Source: Phoronis australis
Taxonomy: Eukaryota > Phoronida > Phoronidae
Length of the DNA: 60,961 bases
Assembly (NCBI GenBank): GCA_002633005.1
Contig: NMRA01000697.1
Location: forward strand, 119,603 to 180,563
Direction: 5' to 3'
A model generated the notes under the pieces. The model was not told the DNA's origin and did no database searches. It saw only the letters and a list, made by a program, of their open reading frames with translations. Each line of letters starts with the position of its first letter. Position 1 is the first letter of the stretch. The translations under genes were made by a program, and so were the position numbers. Below, one piece after another: positions 32,760 to 44,474 of the stretch.

Positions 32760-34870
32760 TTGGATTCGAAAGATCAGCCATTTAACTCTGTCTCTTACGT
32801 TCAGATAACACTAAAACCAGTGACCTACCCGAAATTTTCAAGTTTATTCAACACGTACTTTACGCAAATCGGCCCATCCTTTTCTGAATCAATAACTATG
32901 ATAAAACAAGAATTTAAAGACTATCTTCTCACGCCAAACAAATTTAAGTTCTCTTTCAACTAATTAACAATAAACATGTGCTAGATGTTATGAGAGACAT
33001 GGACGCAAAAGTACTACTGGTCATGACAATTTATCATCCAAAATTATCAAAATAAGCAGTCCTTTTATAATTGAAGCTCTCACGACCATCATCAACCAGT
33101 GCTTGCTTACTGGTATATTTCCAGATGCTCTAAAGATTGCTAAGGTAATCCCAGTTTTTAAACAACATAGTGTAGACCCAGAGCACCCAGGCAATTACAG
33201 ACCCATTTCTATTCGTCCAACAATCTCAAAAATTATAGAAAAAATTATCCATACTCAACTTTCAACTTTCCTAAATGAAAATGATATTCTTAATAAACAT
33301 CAATATGGTTTCAGGAAATGTCACTCTACAGAACTTGCTTCGCTTGAACTTTTAGACCGCATTTGCTCCCATCTTGATAGTGACATGAATCCCCTGGTCA
33401 TCTTTCTGGATCTCTTTAAAGCTTTCGACAGAATAGACCACGAAATACTTTTGCAAAAGGTAAATCACTATGGTATTAGTGGAGTTGAATATACACTGTT
33501 TAAAAGTTATCTCTGAAACAGCACCCAATGTGTTTCACTAAGTGATACAACTTCCAGTTGGTTACCAATATCTACCGAGTTCCCCAAGGCTCTGTCCTTG
33601 GCCCACTTCTCTTCCTAGTTTACATAAATAATCTTTCGTTTTCTTCTCCCATGGACACACTTCTTTATGTTGACGACACTTGCCTCGTCACATCTTACAA
33701 ACAGACTGAATCTTCCCAACACACTTTACAACAAACAACCACCATCAACAACAACCTTAAATCTACTTCAGACTGGTTTTCCGTGAACAAACTTTCAATT
33801 AACACATCAAAAAATAAATTAATGATCTTCCACTACCCCCAAAAGAAAATTGAAAAATGTATTATTCACGCCATTTATATAAATAGCAAAACAATATGTC
33901 CTGTGAACAGTTTTCCTTTCCTTGGTATTACCGTTGACAAAAACCTCTCATGGTCCCCCCACATTAATCTCATCTCGAACAAACTTAACAATCTCGGTGG
34001 ACTCTTATATTGAAATCTTATCTTCCTCTTCCAGCTCTCAAGTTAATATATAATTCACTTGTCCTCCCACATTTAAACTATGGCATTGCAACTTGGGGGT
34101 TTTGGCAACACTAAGAATCTTCAGACACCCCAGAAAAGAATCCTTAGGAGTATATCAAATTCCAGCTATAATGCTCACTCTATGCCCATATGTAAGGAAC
34201 TTCGCCTCCCTCTACTTCAAGACATCTTTAAAATCTCAACTGCAAAATTTTACTACAAGTTCCTCAATAATCAGCTTCCTAAGTATTTTTACACTAACAA
34301 CTTCTGTAGTAAACCCATCTAATATAAACCAACCAGACACATTAAAACTCCTACATACCTGAATCAATATTCAGCTGCTATTCCGACAATACAACCCAAA
34401 ATTTTAATTCCTCCGTCCAACAAATTATCATCAAGAGCCTGTATTAGATTTCAGATTCCTCGACTCATAAACAACAATGAAATACCAGTCTCTGCTCTAA
34501 ACATAATAAAAACACATTATTTGCAAGCATTCTCCAGGTTCTTAACCAATTTTATTATAAGCAACTACGATCCAGTTTGTCATATTTCCAATTGCTTCAT
34601 ATGCAACAGTATCTAATTTTATTCTCAAAATTTCCTGAGCTGTGCCAGTCTACTTCTTGGTTCCTGGCGTGTCGGTCGTTTTCAGCACTAATTCAATTTG
34701 TTTTTTTAAGTATTCCTACTGATTTTCGCATGTCCATTTGTTTATTTTGTACAGGGAACCTTCGTATTAGCGGTCAATAACCTTTAGAAGGCCTCCTAAT
34801 TGAAATCAAATTTTAATCAATGTATTTTTATAATGTAATGTAAATAAAAGTGTGTTCTCTCTCTCTCTCG
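32760..34870 (+). pseudogene. Jockey/CR1-like LINE reverse transcriptase
   Basis: RT order is clear. 33103-33516 reads FPDALKIAKVIPVFK, NYRPISIRPTISKIIEK, QYGFRKCHSTELASLELLD and VIFLDLFKAFDRIDHEILLQ. 33558-34013 reads VPQGSVLGPLLFLVYINNLS, LLYVDDTCLVT (YVDD in place of YADD) and FLGITVDKNLSWSPHI. The post-RT region continues to about 34600 in broken frames (SLVLPHLNYGIATWG). It ends near 34860 with AATAAAAGTG and a short TC run. No endonuclease is present, so it is 5'-truncated; several frameshifts occur. It lies in the last intron of gene B. Confidence 0.85.
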
Positions 34871-35309
34871 CGCCCGCAATGTCAAGTTCTGCTTTTTGTT
34901 TATTGCAGTGAGCCTCACTCAATTAAATGTCCACTGCGTGAATTAGATGTATTGGCAGTTGATTTTACTATTGATACAACATTGAGGTGGTTTCCAATAA
35001 GATGACTTATTAGTACTAATATTTTTTACAGAAAATTTATGAAACAACTTCACCTTTGTGCACTTTTTTTAATAGTGAATCTGAAGATCTTGTTCACTTG
35101 TATTGGTCTTGTGTAATGATTCAAACTTTTTAGGTGGCTGTAAACAAATGGATCGTATCGAAAGCTGGTGAATCTCTCGATGTGAATTTACATGTTTGCA
35201 AGGTATAATGCTATTAATTTGGTTATATTTTTGGTCAAGTATCATCTTTATCAAGCGAGACTAGTGTTCCGTGTTTGCAGCTACTCAAAAAGAAATCTTG
35301 AGATTTTCT

Positions 35310-35310
35310 A

Positions 35311-35345
<35 letters not shown>
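35310..35345. repeat. TAAG tetranucleotide run (LINE-A 3' tail)
   Basis: About eight AAGT/TAAG units. On the minus strand this is (TTAC)n directly at the 3' end of LINE-A, the form of tail left by target-primed reverse transcription in LINEs without poly(A). Confidence 0.85.
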
Positions 35346-35524
35346 TTTTTTATTATAGTGATATGTGTTCAAATTAATTTAAACAATGAATACGTTACAA
35401 ATACAAGGAACACCCAGCCCTCCACGGGGCTTATAAGTCACTTTAGATACATGATACAAAAAAGAAAAGACAAGTGTACGCGCATTGCAAGAGGACCAGA
35501 AAGAGAAGGCCAAGATAAAAATGA

Positions 35525-37336
35525 TCATAAATAAATATAATTTTTCCTTACTTCAAAAATATTTTTGATGAAAACTGAAGTTTTTCTAATAACATCTTTT
35601 TGCATGATTGTAATTAATTTACTTTCACAGCTTTCTGCACGGAATCGTGGATATTTAATCTCAACTTGACAATAAAAGGTGTTTCTGGCATCTAAGAAAA
35701 ACGGACACTCAAACAGAAAATGTAGTTCAGTTTCGACCTGACCAGTGTGACAAAGACAGCAAATTCTGTCATCAAAATCTAGAGAACGAAAACGCCCAAC
35801 CTCAACCAATATCTGTAGGGTTCCGGTTCTAATTTGAGCAAGAATTGACCTACTAGGCCGAGTTAAGTCTAAATGCACGTAAGGCTCAACTTTAAAGACA
35901 TTCTTCATCAAAACATAGGTTCTTAAATTTGGTTTCGAACGGCTTTCAAACAACCACATATTACAGGCTAAATTATGCAAAATATTCTTACAGTGAGACA
36001 GATTAACTGAACGTAAGTCATGAAAACAATCCGAAATCCCTAATTCTTCAAAAATGCTCAAGACTTCAGACGACCAATTAGTAAAAGTAGTGTAGTCCCA
36101 CCAAAATATTCGGTATGTTAGTCTATCATCCTCGACATTAATAATACGATTCCACATTCTCAAAAGCTCAATTTTCCGCCTAACACTGGGGAATTCCCAC
36201 CCCATGTCACCCATAACAGCATGATTAGAAGCGAATTTGTGAACGCCCAAGAAAAATCGCGCGGCTCTATTCTGAATGACATCATAATCCTGTAGACTAC
36301 AGCCGCCCCAGACACCTACGCAATAATCTCTAACAGGCACAACATAAGCATTGAATAATGTAGTGAACGTTCTGTACCTCATATTTTTATTCTTTTTAAA
36401 TTTATTAATTAAAGCGCCCAAAGCTCTTCCGGCAGATTCGGAAAGAGTTTTAGCAGTTTCAGAAAACTTCAAATGTTCATTTAAAATTATTCCTAAATAT
36501 TTATATTTGGGTACATATTCTAGGTCTAGTCGACCCAACCAAAATGGATATAAACTACGCGAGACATGCTTGGATCTGAAGTGAATAACATTAGTTTTTT
36601 TCCTGATTGACAATCAGCCTCCATTTAGAGAACCATTTATCAACTATATTCAATAAACCCTGTAAATTTTCTTCGCTCTCGGCAAGTACCACTATATCAT
36701 CAGCATAAAACAAAGATGAAACATTATCAGCACCGATAGGAATTCCTAAATTTGACTGTTTTAATTCCTTTGCCAAATCATTTATGAATAGTGCAAAAAG
36801 AGTAGGTGATAAAACATCTCCCTGTTTGACCCCACAAGATGTATAAAACCAGTCCGTAAAGGTATTATTAATCTTAACACAGGATTGAGTTTTGGCATAA
36901 ATATTTTTAACTGATTCATAAAATTTTCCAACTACCATAAGATCCAACATTTTAAAATGTCAACTATTTCTATCTACCCAGTCAAAAGCTTTTTGCATGT
37001 CAATAAAAGTAGCAAATGTGGATTCATCTGTTTGTTATTCAAGCGATTACGTATAATCGAGGTCAAAACAAAGACGTAATCAACACATGCTCTGTCACGA
37101 CGAAAGCCATTTTGCTCATCAACAAGGAGCCTGTTTTGTTCCGCGTACTCAACCAGTCTATTGTTCAATACACTACTATACAACTTGTATACCTTAGACA
37201 ACAAGCTGATACCTCTATAACTCAGCGGGACGCGCGGGCCCTTCTCTGACCCCTTTGGGATAGGCATAATAACGGATTTAGCCCATAAACTAGGAACCAT
37301 TGCGTAACGAAAAACCATTTGGAACAAATAAGTCAA
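35525..37336 (-). pseudogene. LINE-A reverse transcriptase and C-terminal Cys motif
   Basis: 37336-36974 contains VPLSYRGISLLSKVYKLYSS and DEQNGFRRDRACVDYVF; a shift near 37000 leads to ATFIDMQKAFDWVDR. 36950-36591 contains GVKQGDVLSPTLFALFINDL and SLFYADDIVVLAESEENLQG, with an intact YADD catalytic box. 36613-35525 (362 residues, uninterrupted) is the thumb and C-terminus, ending RICCLCHTGQVETELHFLFE then CPFF, a CxxC...H...C zinc-knuckle-like motif. The clade is not certain from the motifs alone. Confidence 0.85.
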
Positions 37337-38099
37337 AAGGTCAATAGCGTTATCATTTTTACATACTTCATAACAAAATGATCAATTCCTACTGCTTTAT
37401 TGTATTTAGATTTCATCCCTACCCGCTTTACGTCATCGCGAGTAATATTTTTATTCAAAATACTATTTTCATCAAAGTCAAGATTATTCAACGACTCAAG
37501 ATGAGCTTTTTGAGTAGCATATCAGCATGAAATCCCCAGTCAAACAGTTGGACCATTGTATAACGATTCATACTCGTTCTTCCATTTATTAAAAACATAT
37601 TGGTTATTGGTATTAGGGTTTGCAGTGTCATCGTATACCTCCATGGGTATCGTCTTTTTAAAAGAGGGGGCCAGGTTCTTAATGTACTTCCAAGATTCTA
37701 CGAGGTCAGCTTGATCTCTCAAAAATTTTCTTTCGATCCTCCTGTGGACTTTATCAAATAGAACCTGGGAATTTTGAAATTGGCGCCTCAGTAAAGAGCG
37801 TTCTTCTCGAGAGCCGCTGCATTTCAATTTTTTTCCTTTAAACTTACATCTTTCCAAAGCTCGGACAATTCAGCACACCAATAGGGTTTCCTTGATTTAA
37901 ATCTCCTTTCCACCTTCTTTGAGTTAGAACAAAATAATTTTCTGTCCATCTCATCAAATACACACTTACAAAACCTACTGTACATACAGTCAATGTTTTC
38001 TTGGGTTGCTCTGCAGACCAAAATAGAATGAATTAATTCTGGCTTAGCAGTATTAAAAATTTCAAAATTCATAAAGTCTACGGGAATTGACCGAACTTT

Positions 38100-38845
38100 A
38101 TATCTCTTTGGGAAATCGACGGGTGTATAAATTTCAAATTTCAGACAATTAGATAAATTTTCATGATGCGTAAGTATGTAATCAACAACAGAAGAACCCC
38201 TTCCAGATACGAATGTAAAGTTATCTTGATCGGGACAAAAACGCCCATTGAGAACACAAAACCTTGAGTCAATACAAAATTCAATGAAGGAATCCCCATG
38301 CCTATTTTAGAACCATCTAAAGACTGTCTGTTGGGGATTACATCGACATCCTGTACATAATCTTTCAAGTCTCTTATACGGGCATTAAAGTCTCCACATA
38401 AATATACAGAATCAACATCATCGAGGGATTACAACTGACATAACAAATGAGCATATAAAGTGCAGGGATCACATCCCCAAGGGGAATTTTCTGGAGGTAA
38501 ATAACAGACAACTATAACAAACTTATAATCAGAAATCACATTACTAAATTGCAGTCTAATTATGCCATAATGAGATTTATCAACAACCTTGACAGTATAT
38601 TTCTGTAACAAAGTTGACTTAACTAATACTCCAATGCCCCAGATGGTCTAATAGCACGCCTATGTATATTATTTCTGTTATGGCCGTACCAAACAAACCC
38701 ATCTACAAAAATACCAGCAGTTTTAGCCAAGTGGGTTTCAATGATACAGAAAATGTCTGCTTCGGACCCACGAATTACTTTCTCTCTCAGACTTTTGTTG
38801 TTGGATGTCCAACCATTTACATTCCAGGAACAGACTCTGAGCTTC
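38100..38845 (-). pseudogene. LINE-A APE-type endonuclease
   Basis: Minus-strand pieces: VCSWNVNGWTSNNKSL and ADIFCIIETHLAK (about 38840-38720), FVIVVCYLPPENSPW (about 38520-38470), YLCGDFNARI (about 38405-38375) and GSSVVDYILTHHENL (about 38195-38150). The Asn of WNVNG, the Glu of IETH and GDFNA are catalytic-core positions of AP endonucleases that nick the target for reverse transcription. Reading frame changes occur near 38640 and 38430. Confidence 0.75.
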
Positions 38846-39106
38846 CCTGTAATTCTGGCCGACTCTCTTTCCTATGCATTCCTTTCATTATTCAGGATAT
38901 TTTCTGCTGTTTTTCTCACCAACCGAACACTGCCAGTGAATCTATAATCATTCCCGTCCGGAATTATTTTTAGTAGCTGTTTGCAGTTTAATTCAAGCAA
39001 CCTCTCAGTGTGGGATTTTGAAGCACGGATATATACCCTGCTATACAAAACAGAGTCTTGGAGCTTTCTTTTTTGCGAAGAATCGCAATTTTCTCTTCTT
39101 GTGTGT

Positions 39107-39529
39107 TCAGTTCTCTTTAATCAGACCTGGCTTACCAGTGACTCGACTCGGCAATCGTTTAGCCCTTATTATGTTCACAGGACGACCAATCTCGGCTACA
39201 ATGTCTTTGACCAAATCATCAACGCTTTCGTTATCATTGTAAGGCACGTTAAATATCACGACAGTCTTGCCTTCACCATATTCAACAGTGTGTTTACCGT
39301 TACACTCAAGAACCTCAATCCTACCTCTCAGCTGGTTGATCTCCATTGTTGGATCATCTTTGACAGCACTGAGGTGACCCAGCAGGAGAACTTTCGAGTC
39401 TTCAATAGCTTGACCCAACTTGCGGTTGTTTTCATCGACTTTGCTCGTGAATTTTGTAATGGCCGCCATAACTTTGTCCAAAGACACCTCGTCATCTGAC
39501 ACCGAGACTGGAGATTTCTTCTGTAACAT
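39107..39529 (-). pseudogene. LINE-A ORF1-like protein
   Basis: From the ATG at 39529: a Ser/Asp-rich start, a predicted coiled coil (DKVMAAITKFTSKVDENNRK and INQLRGRIEVLE), then an RRM-like block (KTVVIFNVPYNDNESVDDLV, RAKRLPSRVTGKPG). This order, coiled coil then RNA-binding fold, is that of LINE ORF1 proteins. The frame stops at 39107, where the C-terminal RNA-binding part would be expected to continue. Confidence 0.65.
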
Positions 39530-39666
39530 TTCGCACGTGTTACAGCACAGTGAGAATCACACGAGAATAAACAACAGAGTTGAATCAAAAACTGTCTTAT
39601 AAAGCACTTGTGCAATGAGATAGAGATGACAATAACACAGAATATCGATGGTCGACCTCTCAGCTT

Positions 39667-39678
39667 TGCGCATGCGCA
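39667..39678. promoter_or_regulatory. NRF-1-type site in the LINE-A 5' UTR
   Basis: TGCGCATGCGCA fits the NRF-1 consensus YGCGCAYGCGCR exactly and is a full palindrome. It lies about 140 bp upstream of the LINE-A ORF1 ATG, where an internal LINE promoter would be. Confidence 0.45.
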
Positions 39679-39699
39679 CTCCACCACTATAATAACTGT

Positions 39700-39880
39700 C
39701 AATATGACTTATTCGTTGGAAGATGACCCCTATGATTTTTCTATTTGTTTAATTTTGGTCTTTGACAATATTCCCATCCCGGAGTGTGCTTGTGATGAAT
39801 GTATGTCTGCGTGTATGTCCTTTCCTACTTTTTGTACTGTGAAATGTCTTGTTCAAATAAACATATGTTTAAAAAACTTC
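39700..39880 (+). mobile_element. LINE-like 3' end fragment
   Basis: A T-rich 3' UTR-like stretch with ATGTATGTCTGCGTGTATG, ending AAATAAACATATGTTTAAAA at about 39855-39875. It is opposite in orientation to LINE-A and directly abuts its 5' end. The family was not identified. Confidence 0.35.
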
Positions 39881-40079
39881 AGATACAACGTTTCGCACTT
39901 TTAACAAAATGCAGCATCAATTATCCATCAACATGCTTACGATCGTCATAGCTGGACCAGTCCCAACTCAACGCTAACTTTTTGCACTTCTGTTCATAAA
40001 GCTCGGTGACCAAACAATGGACTAGATGTCTAAGAATTCGTTACTGTCATTAATAGCAATGCTGAAAATAATTAAAAAG

Positions 40080-40084
40080 CAAAG
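40080..40084. other. Gypsy target-site duplication, left copy
   Basis: CAAAG immediately outside the left LTR, matching CAAAG at 44470-44474. Confidence 0.85.
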
Positions 40085-40204
40085 TGTTATGTTTTTGTAA
40101 TAGAAAGTAGCAGAAACGTATAAAAGAAATTTGAAATGTATTGACAGGAATTAAAAATGACGTCATAAAATGATGACGTCATAGAAAACTATAACATAAC
40201 AACA
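40085..40204 (-). repeat. Gypsy 3' LTR (120 bp)
   Basis: Begins TGTTATG and ends ATAACAACA on the plus strand. It contains two exact cAMP-response octamers TGACGTCA at 40158-40165 and 40174-40181. Confidence 0.9.
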
Positions 40205-41385
40205 CCTCCCCGCCTTATTGAGCGAAAGCTTTTCTTTTTTAAGTCTCTCTGACCTTCTCAAGTTGTGTGGCCCATATTCTTTTCCCGTTGGAGGTCGTGG
40301 GCTTGGGCGCTTCTTCTTTTCCGATTTTCTCGTTTGCATCTCTGTTGCCGTAGTTGAATTCACTTCATTCCTTGCTTGTCTGTCATCTGTATCGGATTCT
40401 CCAATTGACAAAATGTGGTATCTCCAGCATCTGTATCTTCTTCAGAACAATACTTCGGTCTCAACAGATCGATAAAACGATGCCAGATTGGACCACTTGG
40501 CATGACTTTCACTTTGACAGAACGTGGACCCATAACTCGGTTCACAACAGCAGGTATCAAGTGAGGGTTCCTACTTTGACGAGGCCCATAGCACAAGGCA
40601 TAACAAGGCATTCCAATGGTATACATATCAATCTTTGCCACTGTTTGATAGAACTCAGCAATTTATGGTTTCGCAGCCTTTCTTGACTGCTTCTCTTACG
40701 CTACATGAGCAGGTGAAGGACGTAAGCTGTCTAGCTTACAACGAATTTGTCTTCCATTTAAGAGTTCGCTTGGAGGATAACCAGAATCTATAGGTGTACG
40801 ACGATATTGCAATAAAAACTCTTGTAACGCTGCTTTTGGCGACAAAGAAGATTTCCGCAGAGATTGCTTGGAAGTCTGTACCAAACGCTCTGCAGCTCCA
40901 CTTGTAGCTGGATGGTAGGGGACACCTGTAAGGTGTACAATACCACGTTCTTGGCACCAAGCCTGGAATTCTTCAGAGTAAAATGTTGCTGCATTATCAG
41001 TTATTAACGTGTGAGGGTAACCAAAATGCGCAAACTCTCTTTCAAGCAACTCCGTTGTTGTTTTTGTTGACAGTGATCATGTTGGCTGTATACACGGGCA
41101 TGTACCATGACCAACCTGTTTGTTCCAAGGAAGTTTATGGCATGATCAAAATGAACACGGCTCCATGGCTTTTTGGGTAGCATCCATGGATGAATAGCTG
41201 CTTTCGGTGATTTGTTTTGATGTCCAGCACAAGCCGTGCAATGACGTACATGTACCAGTGAGTTCTTAAATATCCTCGTTAATATGTGGCCAATAAACCA
41301 CTGTCCGTGTTAGTTGCTTCATTCTCTGCATTCCGAAATGGCCAATATGACGCAGATCCAACACCTGTTTTCGTACTTTCTTTGG
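40163..41385 (-). pseudogene. Gypsy integrase and basic C-terminal tail
   Basis: About 41385-41270 holds the zinc-binding HIGHFGMQRMKQL region and YWPHINEDI. 41049-40696 reads HTLITDNAATFYSEEFQAWC, GVPYHPATSGAAERLVQTSK and LLQYRRTPIDSGYPPSELLN; this gives the second Asp and the Glu of DDE. The first-Asp region is frameshifted. 40641-40360 (VVNRVMGPRSVKVKV, HRFIDLLRPKY) is the C-terminal domain and NLRRSERLKKEK ends it. Confidence 0.85.
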
Positions 41386-41390
41386 AATAA

Positions 41391-41990
41391 CTATCCATGT
41401 ACCATGACATCTTCTGTGGTCAAGGTATCTTTCAATTTTCTGAACTCTTTCAATTTTTCAGAACCCATAGAAACTGGCCAACTTTCTATGGCATATCTCA
41501 TTGCTTTAGAAATGTCAGAATCCTTGCTAGATTCTTTATTAAGCAATTTAAAGTTAACAGGGTTAAATTGTAGACTTACTTGCTTAAAAGAACAGACCAC
41601 ATTCACGTCTGCTTGTTTTTCCTCCCTGTCGCATTTTGGATCCTTACCGCAGGGTAAGCGACTCAATACACCTGCATTAGAATGATCAGATGTTTTCCGA
41701 TACGCCCATCTTGCTAGTCGATTAGCAGCCATAGCTGGAACTCCTTTAGTTGATCCGAAAATAGAAACTAAAGGTTTGTGATCAGTTATCAAAATGAAAC
41801 GTCTTCCGAAAATAAATTGGTGAAATTTCTTTAGTGCGAAAACAATTGCCAGAGCCTCACGTTGAATTTGACTGTACCTCCTTTGAATGTCCGTGATAAT
41901 CTTTGAAACATTGGCAATCGGACGTTCACTACAATCAGGTTACCGCTGAAATAGAACGGCTCCAATCCCTACATTAGAAGCATCACATGA
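41391..41990 (-). pseudogene. Gypsy RNase H
   Basis: Minus-strand pieces SCDASNVGIGAVLFQR (about 41985-41940), YSQIQREALAIVFALKKFHQ (about 41880-41820) and ILITDHKPLVSIFGS (from about 41795) give the DAS, E and D residues of the RNase H active site. 41690-41600 reads SDHSNAGVLSRLPC, the usual junction to integrase. Confidence 0.82.
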
Positions 41991-42045
41991 ATTTCCCAAC
42001 TGTTATCGAAATGAGCCAGAACTGCATCTATACACAGTATTTCTT

Positions 42046-43021
42046 TTAAACGCTGAAAAACTGCATTCTCCTCAGCTCCCATTTCCATGGCGCATCTTTG
42101 CGCGCCAAATGCCTCAGAGGAGAAATCAAGGTAGATAAGTTGGGAATGAACTTTCCGTAAAATTGAAGAGATCCAAGAAACGAACGTAGATGGGAAACAT
42201 CTGATTGGGCTGGCATTTTCAAAATAGCATCAACTTTGTTACCTTTTTTAATGACATCACGTGAAAGCATGTGACCTAAGTATTCTACAGTTTGCTGACG
42301 AAATGAGCATTTTTCCAAGCGACACATCTCATTCCATTGTCTTGCAAACGCTGGAGTAGGTTTCGTAGATTCTGAAGATGTTCTTCTGCGTTGCGACTGC
42401 TTACTAAAATATCATCCAAGTATATACAACCACACCATTTAAATCCCTAGTTAATTTGTCCATGGTATCCTAGAAATAACCAGGGGCTGAACTAAACCCA
42501 AATGGCAATCTCTTTTGTAGAAGAACTCCACGATGTGTGGATAGTGCCAGACGTCTCTGACTTTCCGAGGTTAATTTAAACTGATTATACGCATCAGCCA
42601 AATCAATTTTCGTGAAAAAGCCGCCACTCAGCTTTCGCATTAGATCTTCAGGCAGGGGTAGCGGATGACGCTGAGTTTCAAGCTGAGGATTTATCGTTAC
42701 TGAGTAATTTCCGCATATTATTAATTTCCCTTCACTTTGGCCAGGAAGCGGTGCTTTTCTTATACAGGTACAACTGGTGGGTTCCCAAATTCGACGTTTA
42801 ATACCAGCATCATATGCCAGATTCAAGTCATCCAGTAATGCAAAAGGTACTGTGGGAGGTTTGCAAAATATTGGTTGGACATCAGGCTTGAATTTTACAT
42901 CTAACTCGAAACCTTTTAAACATCCCAGTTCAGGATTGAATACAGTGTAGGTCGGAAATTCATCGCAGATGATTTTGCACGCGTGCTGAAACGCTACATC
43001 ACTTTTTTGTCCTCGTGACAA
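42046..43021 (-). pseudogene. Gypsy reverse transcriptase
   Basis: 43021-42470 reads CGNYSVTINPQLETQRHPLP, FTKIDLADAYNQFKLTSESQ (catalytic Asp in IDLADAY) and KRLPFGFSSAPGYF. The YLDD box near 42425-42400 is broken by a frameshift: LDDILVSSRNAEEH is legible out of frame. 42327-42046 is the thumb/connection (CRLEKCSFRQQTVEYLGHML, SHLRSFLGSLQFYGKFIPNL). Confidence 0.88.
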
Positions 43022-43446
43022 ACAACACCAACTTTGTCATTTTGGTTGTCATCACGCAAAATGGAATTCCTACAGAGAGCAGTGACATCAATTTTTAGCT
43101 GTCGAACTGCCGTTCGGCCAATAATATTCAAATCGTGTTTGTTTTCTACTAATTCAATGTTTGCTGTATGCTGCGAATCGGACTGTAATGTTGCGTCTGT
43201 ACTGAAAATTCCCAAAACTGGTAATGGTTTTTCATTTGCCGCGAAATACTGACTGTGTGATGAAGTTAAAACAGGTTTTCCAAGTTTAAAACAAACCTTC
43301 TCCGAAATGAAATTGTCCGGTGATCCAGTATCTACGTCAAATGTCTGTTTTTTGCCGCATATGTGAACAACAATCTGAATTGGATCTCGATCCGAAATGT
43401 GATTAACTTTCTGTTCTGGCCTTGCAAAATACTGCTTACTTTATCC
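42994..43446 (-). pseudogene. Gypsy aspartic protease
   Basis: Minus strand at about 43360-43325 reads FDVDTGSPDNFISEKV, with the DTGS catalytic box of retropepsins. 43215-42994 continues LPVLGIFSTDATLQ and LNIIGRTAVRQLKID, where IIGR is the second conserved strand of the fold. It processes Gag-Pol. Confidence 0.8.
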
Positions 43447-44318
43447 CTAGTCTTTCTTTTGCTTAGACATACAGCCTCTATATGACCATTTTTGTGACAG
43501 AACGGCATTCAGTCTCTTTAAAACGACAATCCATTGCCGCGTGGTCTTTTTTCCACAACGGGGACATGTTCCCTTTGGAAAATCCCTAAATTTTTGTGCT
43601 TTGCCCTGCCTGCTTTCTTCCCTCATTTTCTTTTGTAACTTAAGCACTGGATCTCCGTAAACCGTTTCTTTTGCAACTTTGGACGCCTCTTCAATTTCTG
43701 TTGCTATTTCTATGGCTTTCTTAAAAGATAATTCGTCACCTTTTATTTTGAAAAAAGTTTTTATGACAGCCTCATTATTAATTGAACAATTAAATCTAGT
43801 TCTCATAGCTTCATCCTGATGATCTTTTATTGTTGGAAAATCGCATTTAGCAGCGTCTTGTCGAATACGAGCTGCTAGCTCCTGTATTGTTTCACCTGGA
43901 TGTCTTCTTGTGTTAGACCAAAATTTGAATCGCTCCCGGACTACAAAAAACTTCGAATCGAATTGATTCTCCATAAATGTTGTAATTTCATTGATTGTCA
44001 GTTGATTGATCTCCTTGGATGGTGTATGCTGCTCTGCCAAAGTTGCAAGCAACTTATAACTGTAGACGTCTGATTCGTAAAGAAATTTTGTGAAATTTTT
44101 TCTATAGGTATGGAGTGTGCCCCTGAAAATGTTTGGAATCTGGACCAATAATCCTTCCAGAGTTCCACTGAACTGTCGAACGCACCAAACGTTGGCGTAG
44201 ATGTCGTTGGTTGGTGCATCACCCTACTAGTGATCATCTCAGCAAAACTCTGATGATTCTCTTGTTGTTGGTTGATTTGTTGTTGTAATAACGAAATAAT
44301 GCCATCCAACTCACCCAT
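43447..44318 (-). pseudogene. Gypsy gag
   Basis: The ATG at 44318 lies only about 33 bp after the 5' LTR. The start is MGELDGIISLLQQQINQQQE. Capsid-like sequence follows in a second frame (DVYSYKLLATLAEQHTPSKE, FWSNTRRHPGETIQELAARI). The zinc knuckles begin TCPRCGKK but then shift: adjacent frames hold MDCRFKETECR and NGHIEAVCLSKRK. The double-knuckle layout with CRFK.EC is typical of mag-type Gypsy. At least three frame breaks. Confidence 0.8.
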
Positions 44319-44350
44319 CTTTTTTAAATCTTGCCAACTACGCCAAAATA

Positions 44351-44469
44351 TATTCTGTTTCTGTAATAGAAAGAAGCAGAAACATATAAAAGAAATGTAA
44401 AATATATTGACAGGAATTAAGAATGACGTCACAAAGGATGACGTCATGGAAAACTATAACATCACAACA
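44351..44469 (-). repeat. Gypsy 5' LTR (119 bp)
   Basis: Pairs with 40085-40204 along its whole length. It keeps both TGACGTCA octamers (44424-44431, 44439-44446) despite other substitutions. A TATAAAAG-like string on the plus strand is in the wrong orientation to be the TATA box. Confidence 0.9.
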
Positions 44470-44474
44470 CAAAG
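44470..44474. other. Gypsy target-site duplication, right copy
   Basis: CAAAG directly after the LTR. The paralogous empty site near 28803 reads AGCAAAGAGC. Confidence 0.85.

Larger units (their letters stand above)
35309..39690 (-). mobile_element. Near full-length LINE-A with (TTAC)n tail
   Basis: Minus strand. A GC-rich 5' end at about 39690-39640 precedes ORF1 (39529). An APE endonuclease follows at about 38840-38100, RT at 37336-36591, and a post-RT region with a Cys motif at 36613-35525. Then comes a 3' UTR ending in eight or so TTAC units (35310-35345). Frameshifts and stops break ORF2 in several places, so this copy is inactive, but it is the best reference for the LINE-A fragments at 12.6-13.6 and 29.7-30.8 kb. 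Confidence 0.85.
40085..44469 (-). mobile_element. Complete mag-type Gypsy LTR retrotransposon
   Basis: A 4,385-bp element on the minus strand with 120-bp and 119-bp LTRs (TG...CA) and a 5-bp CAAAG target duplication. In coding direction it has a very short leader, gag, protease, RT, RNase H, integrase and a basic tail; there is no envelope gene. The LTRs differ at about a dozen positions plus one indel by eye, so the insertion is old. Frameshifts in gag, the RT box and integrase agree. A purine run (AAGGCGGGGAGG on the minus strand, 40205-40216) sits just before the 3' LTR as the polypurine tract. It lies in the last intron of gene B. Confidence 0.93.

Noticed and set aside
35310-35345. TAAG run as a telomere-like or CRISPR-like repeat
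   Set aside because: Its position at the exact 3' end of LINE-A explains it as a retrotransposition tail.
40085-44469. Endogenous retrovirus with envelope
   Set aside because: After integrase only a basic tail remains before the polypurine tract; no envelope-like frame exists.
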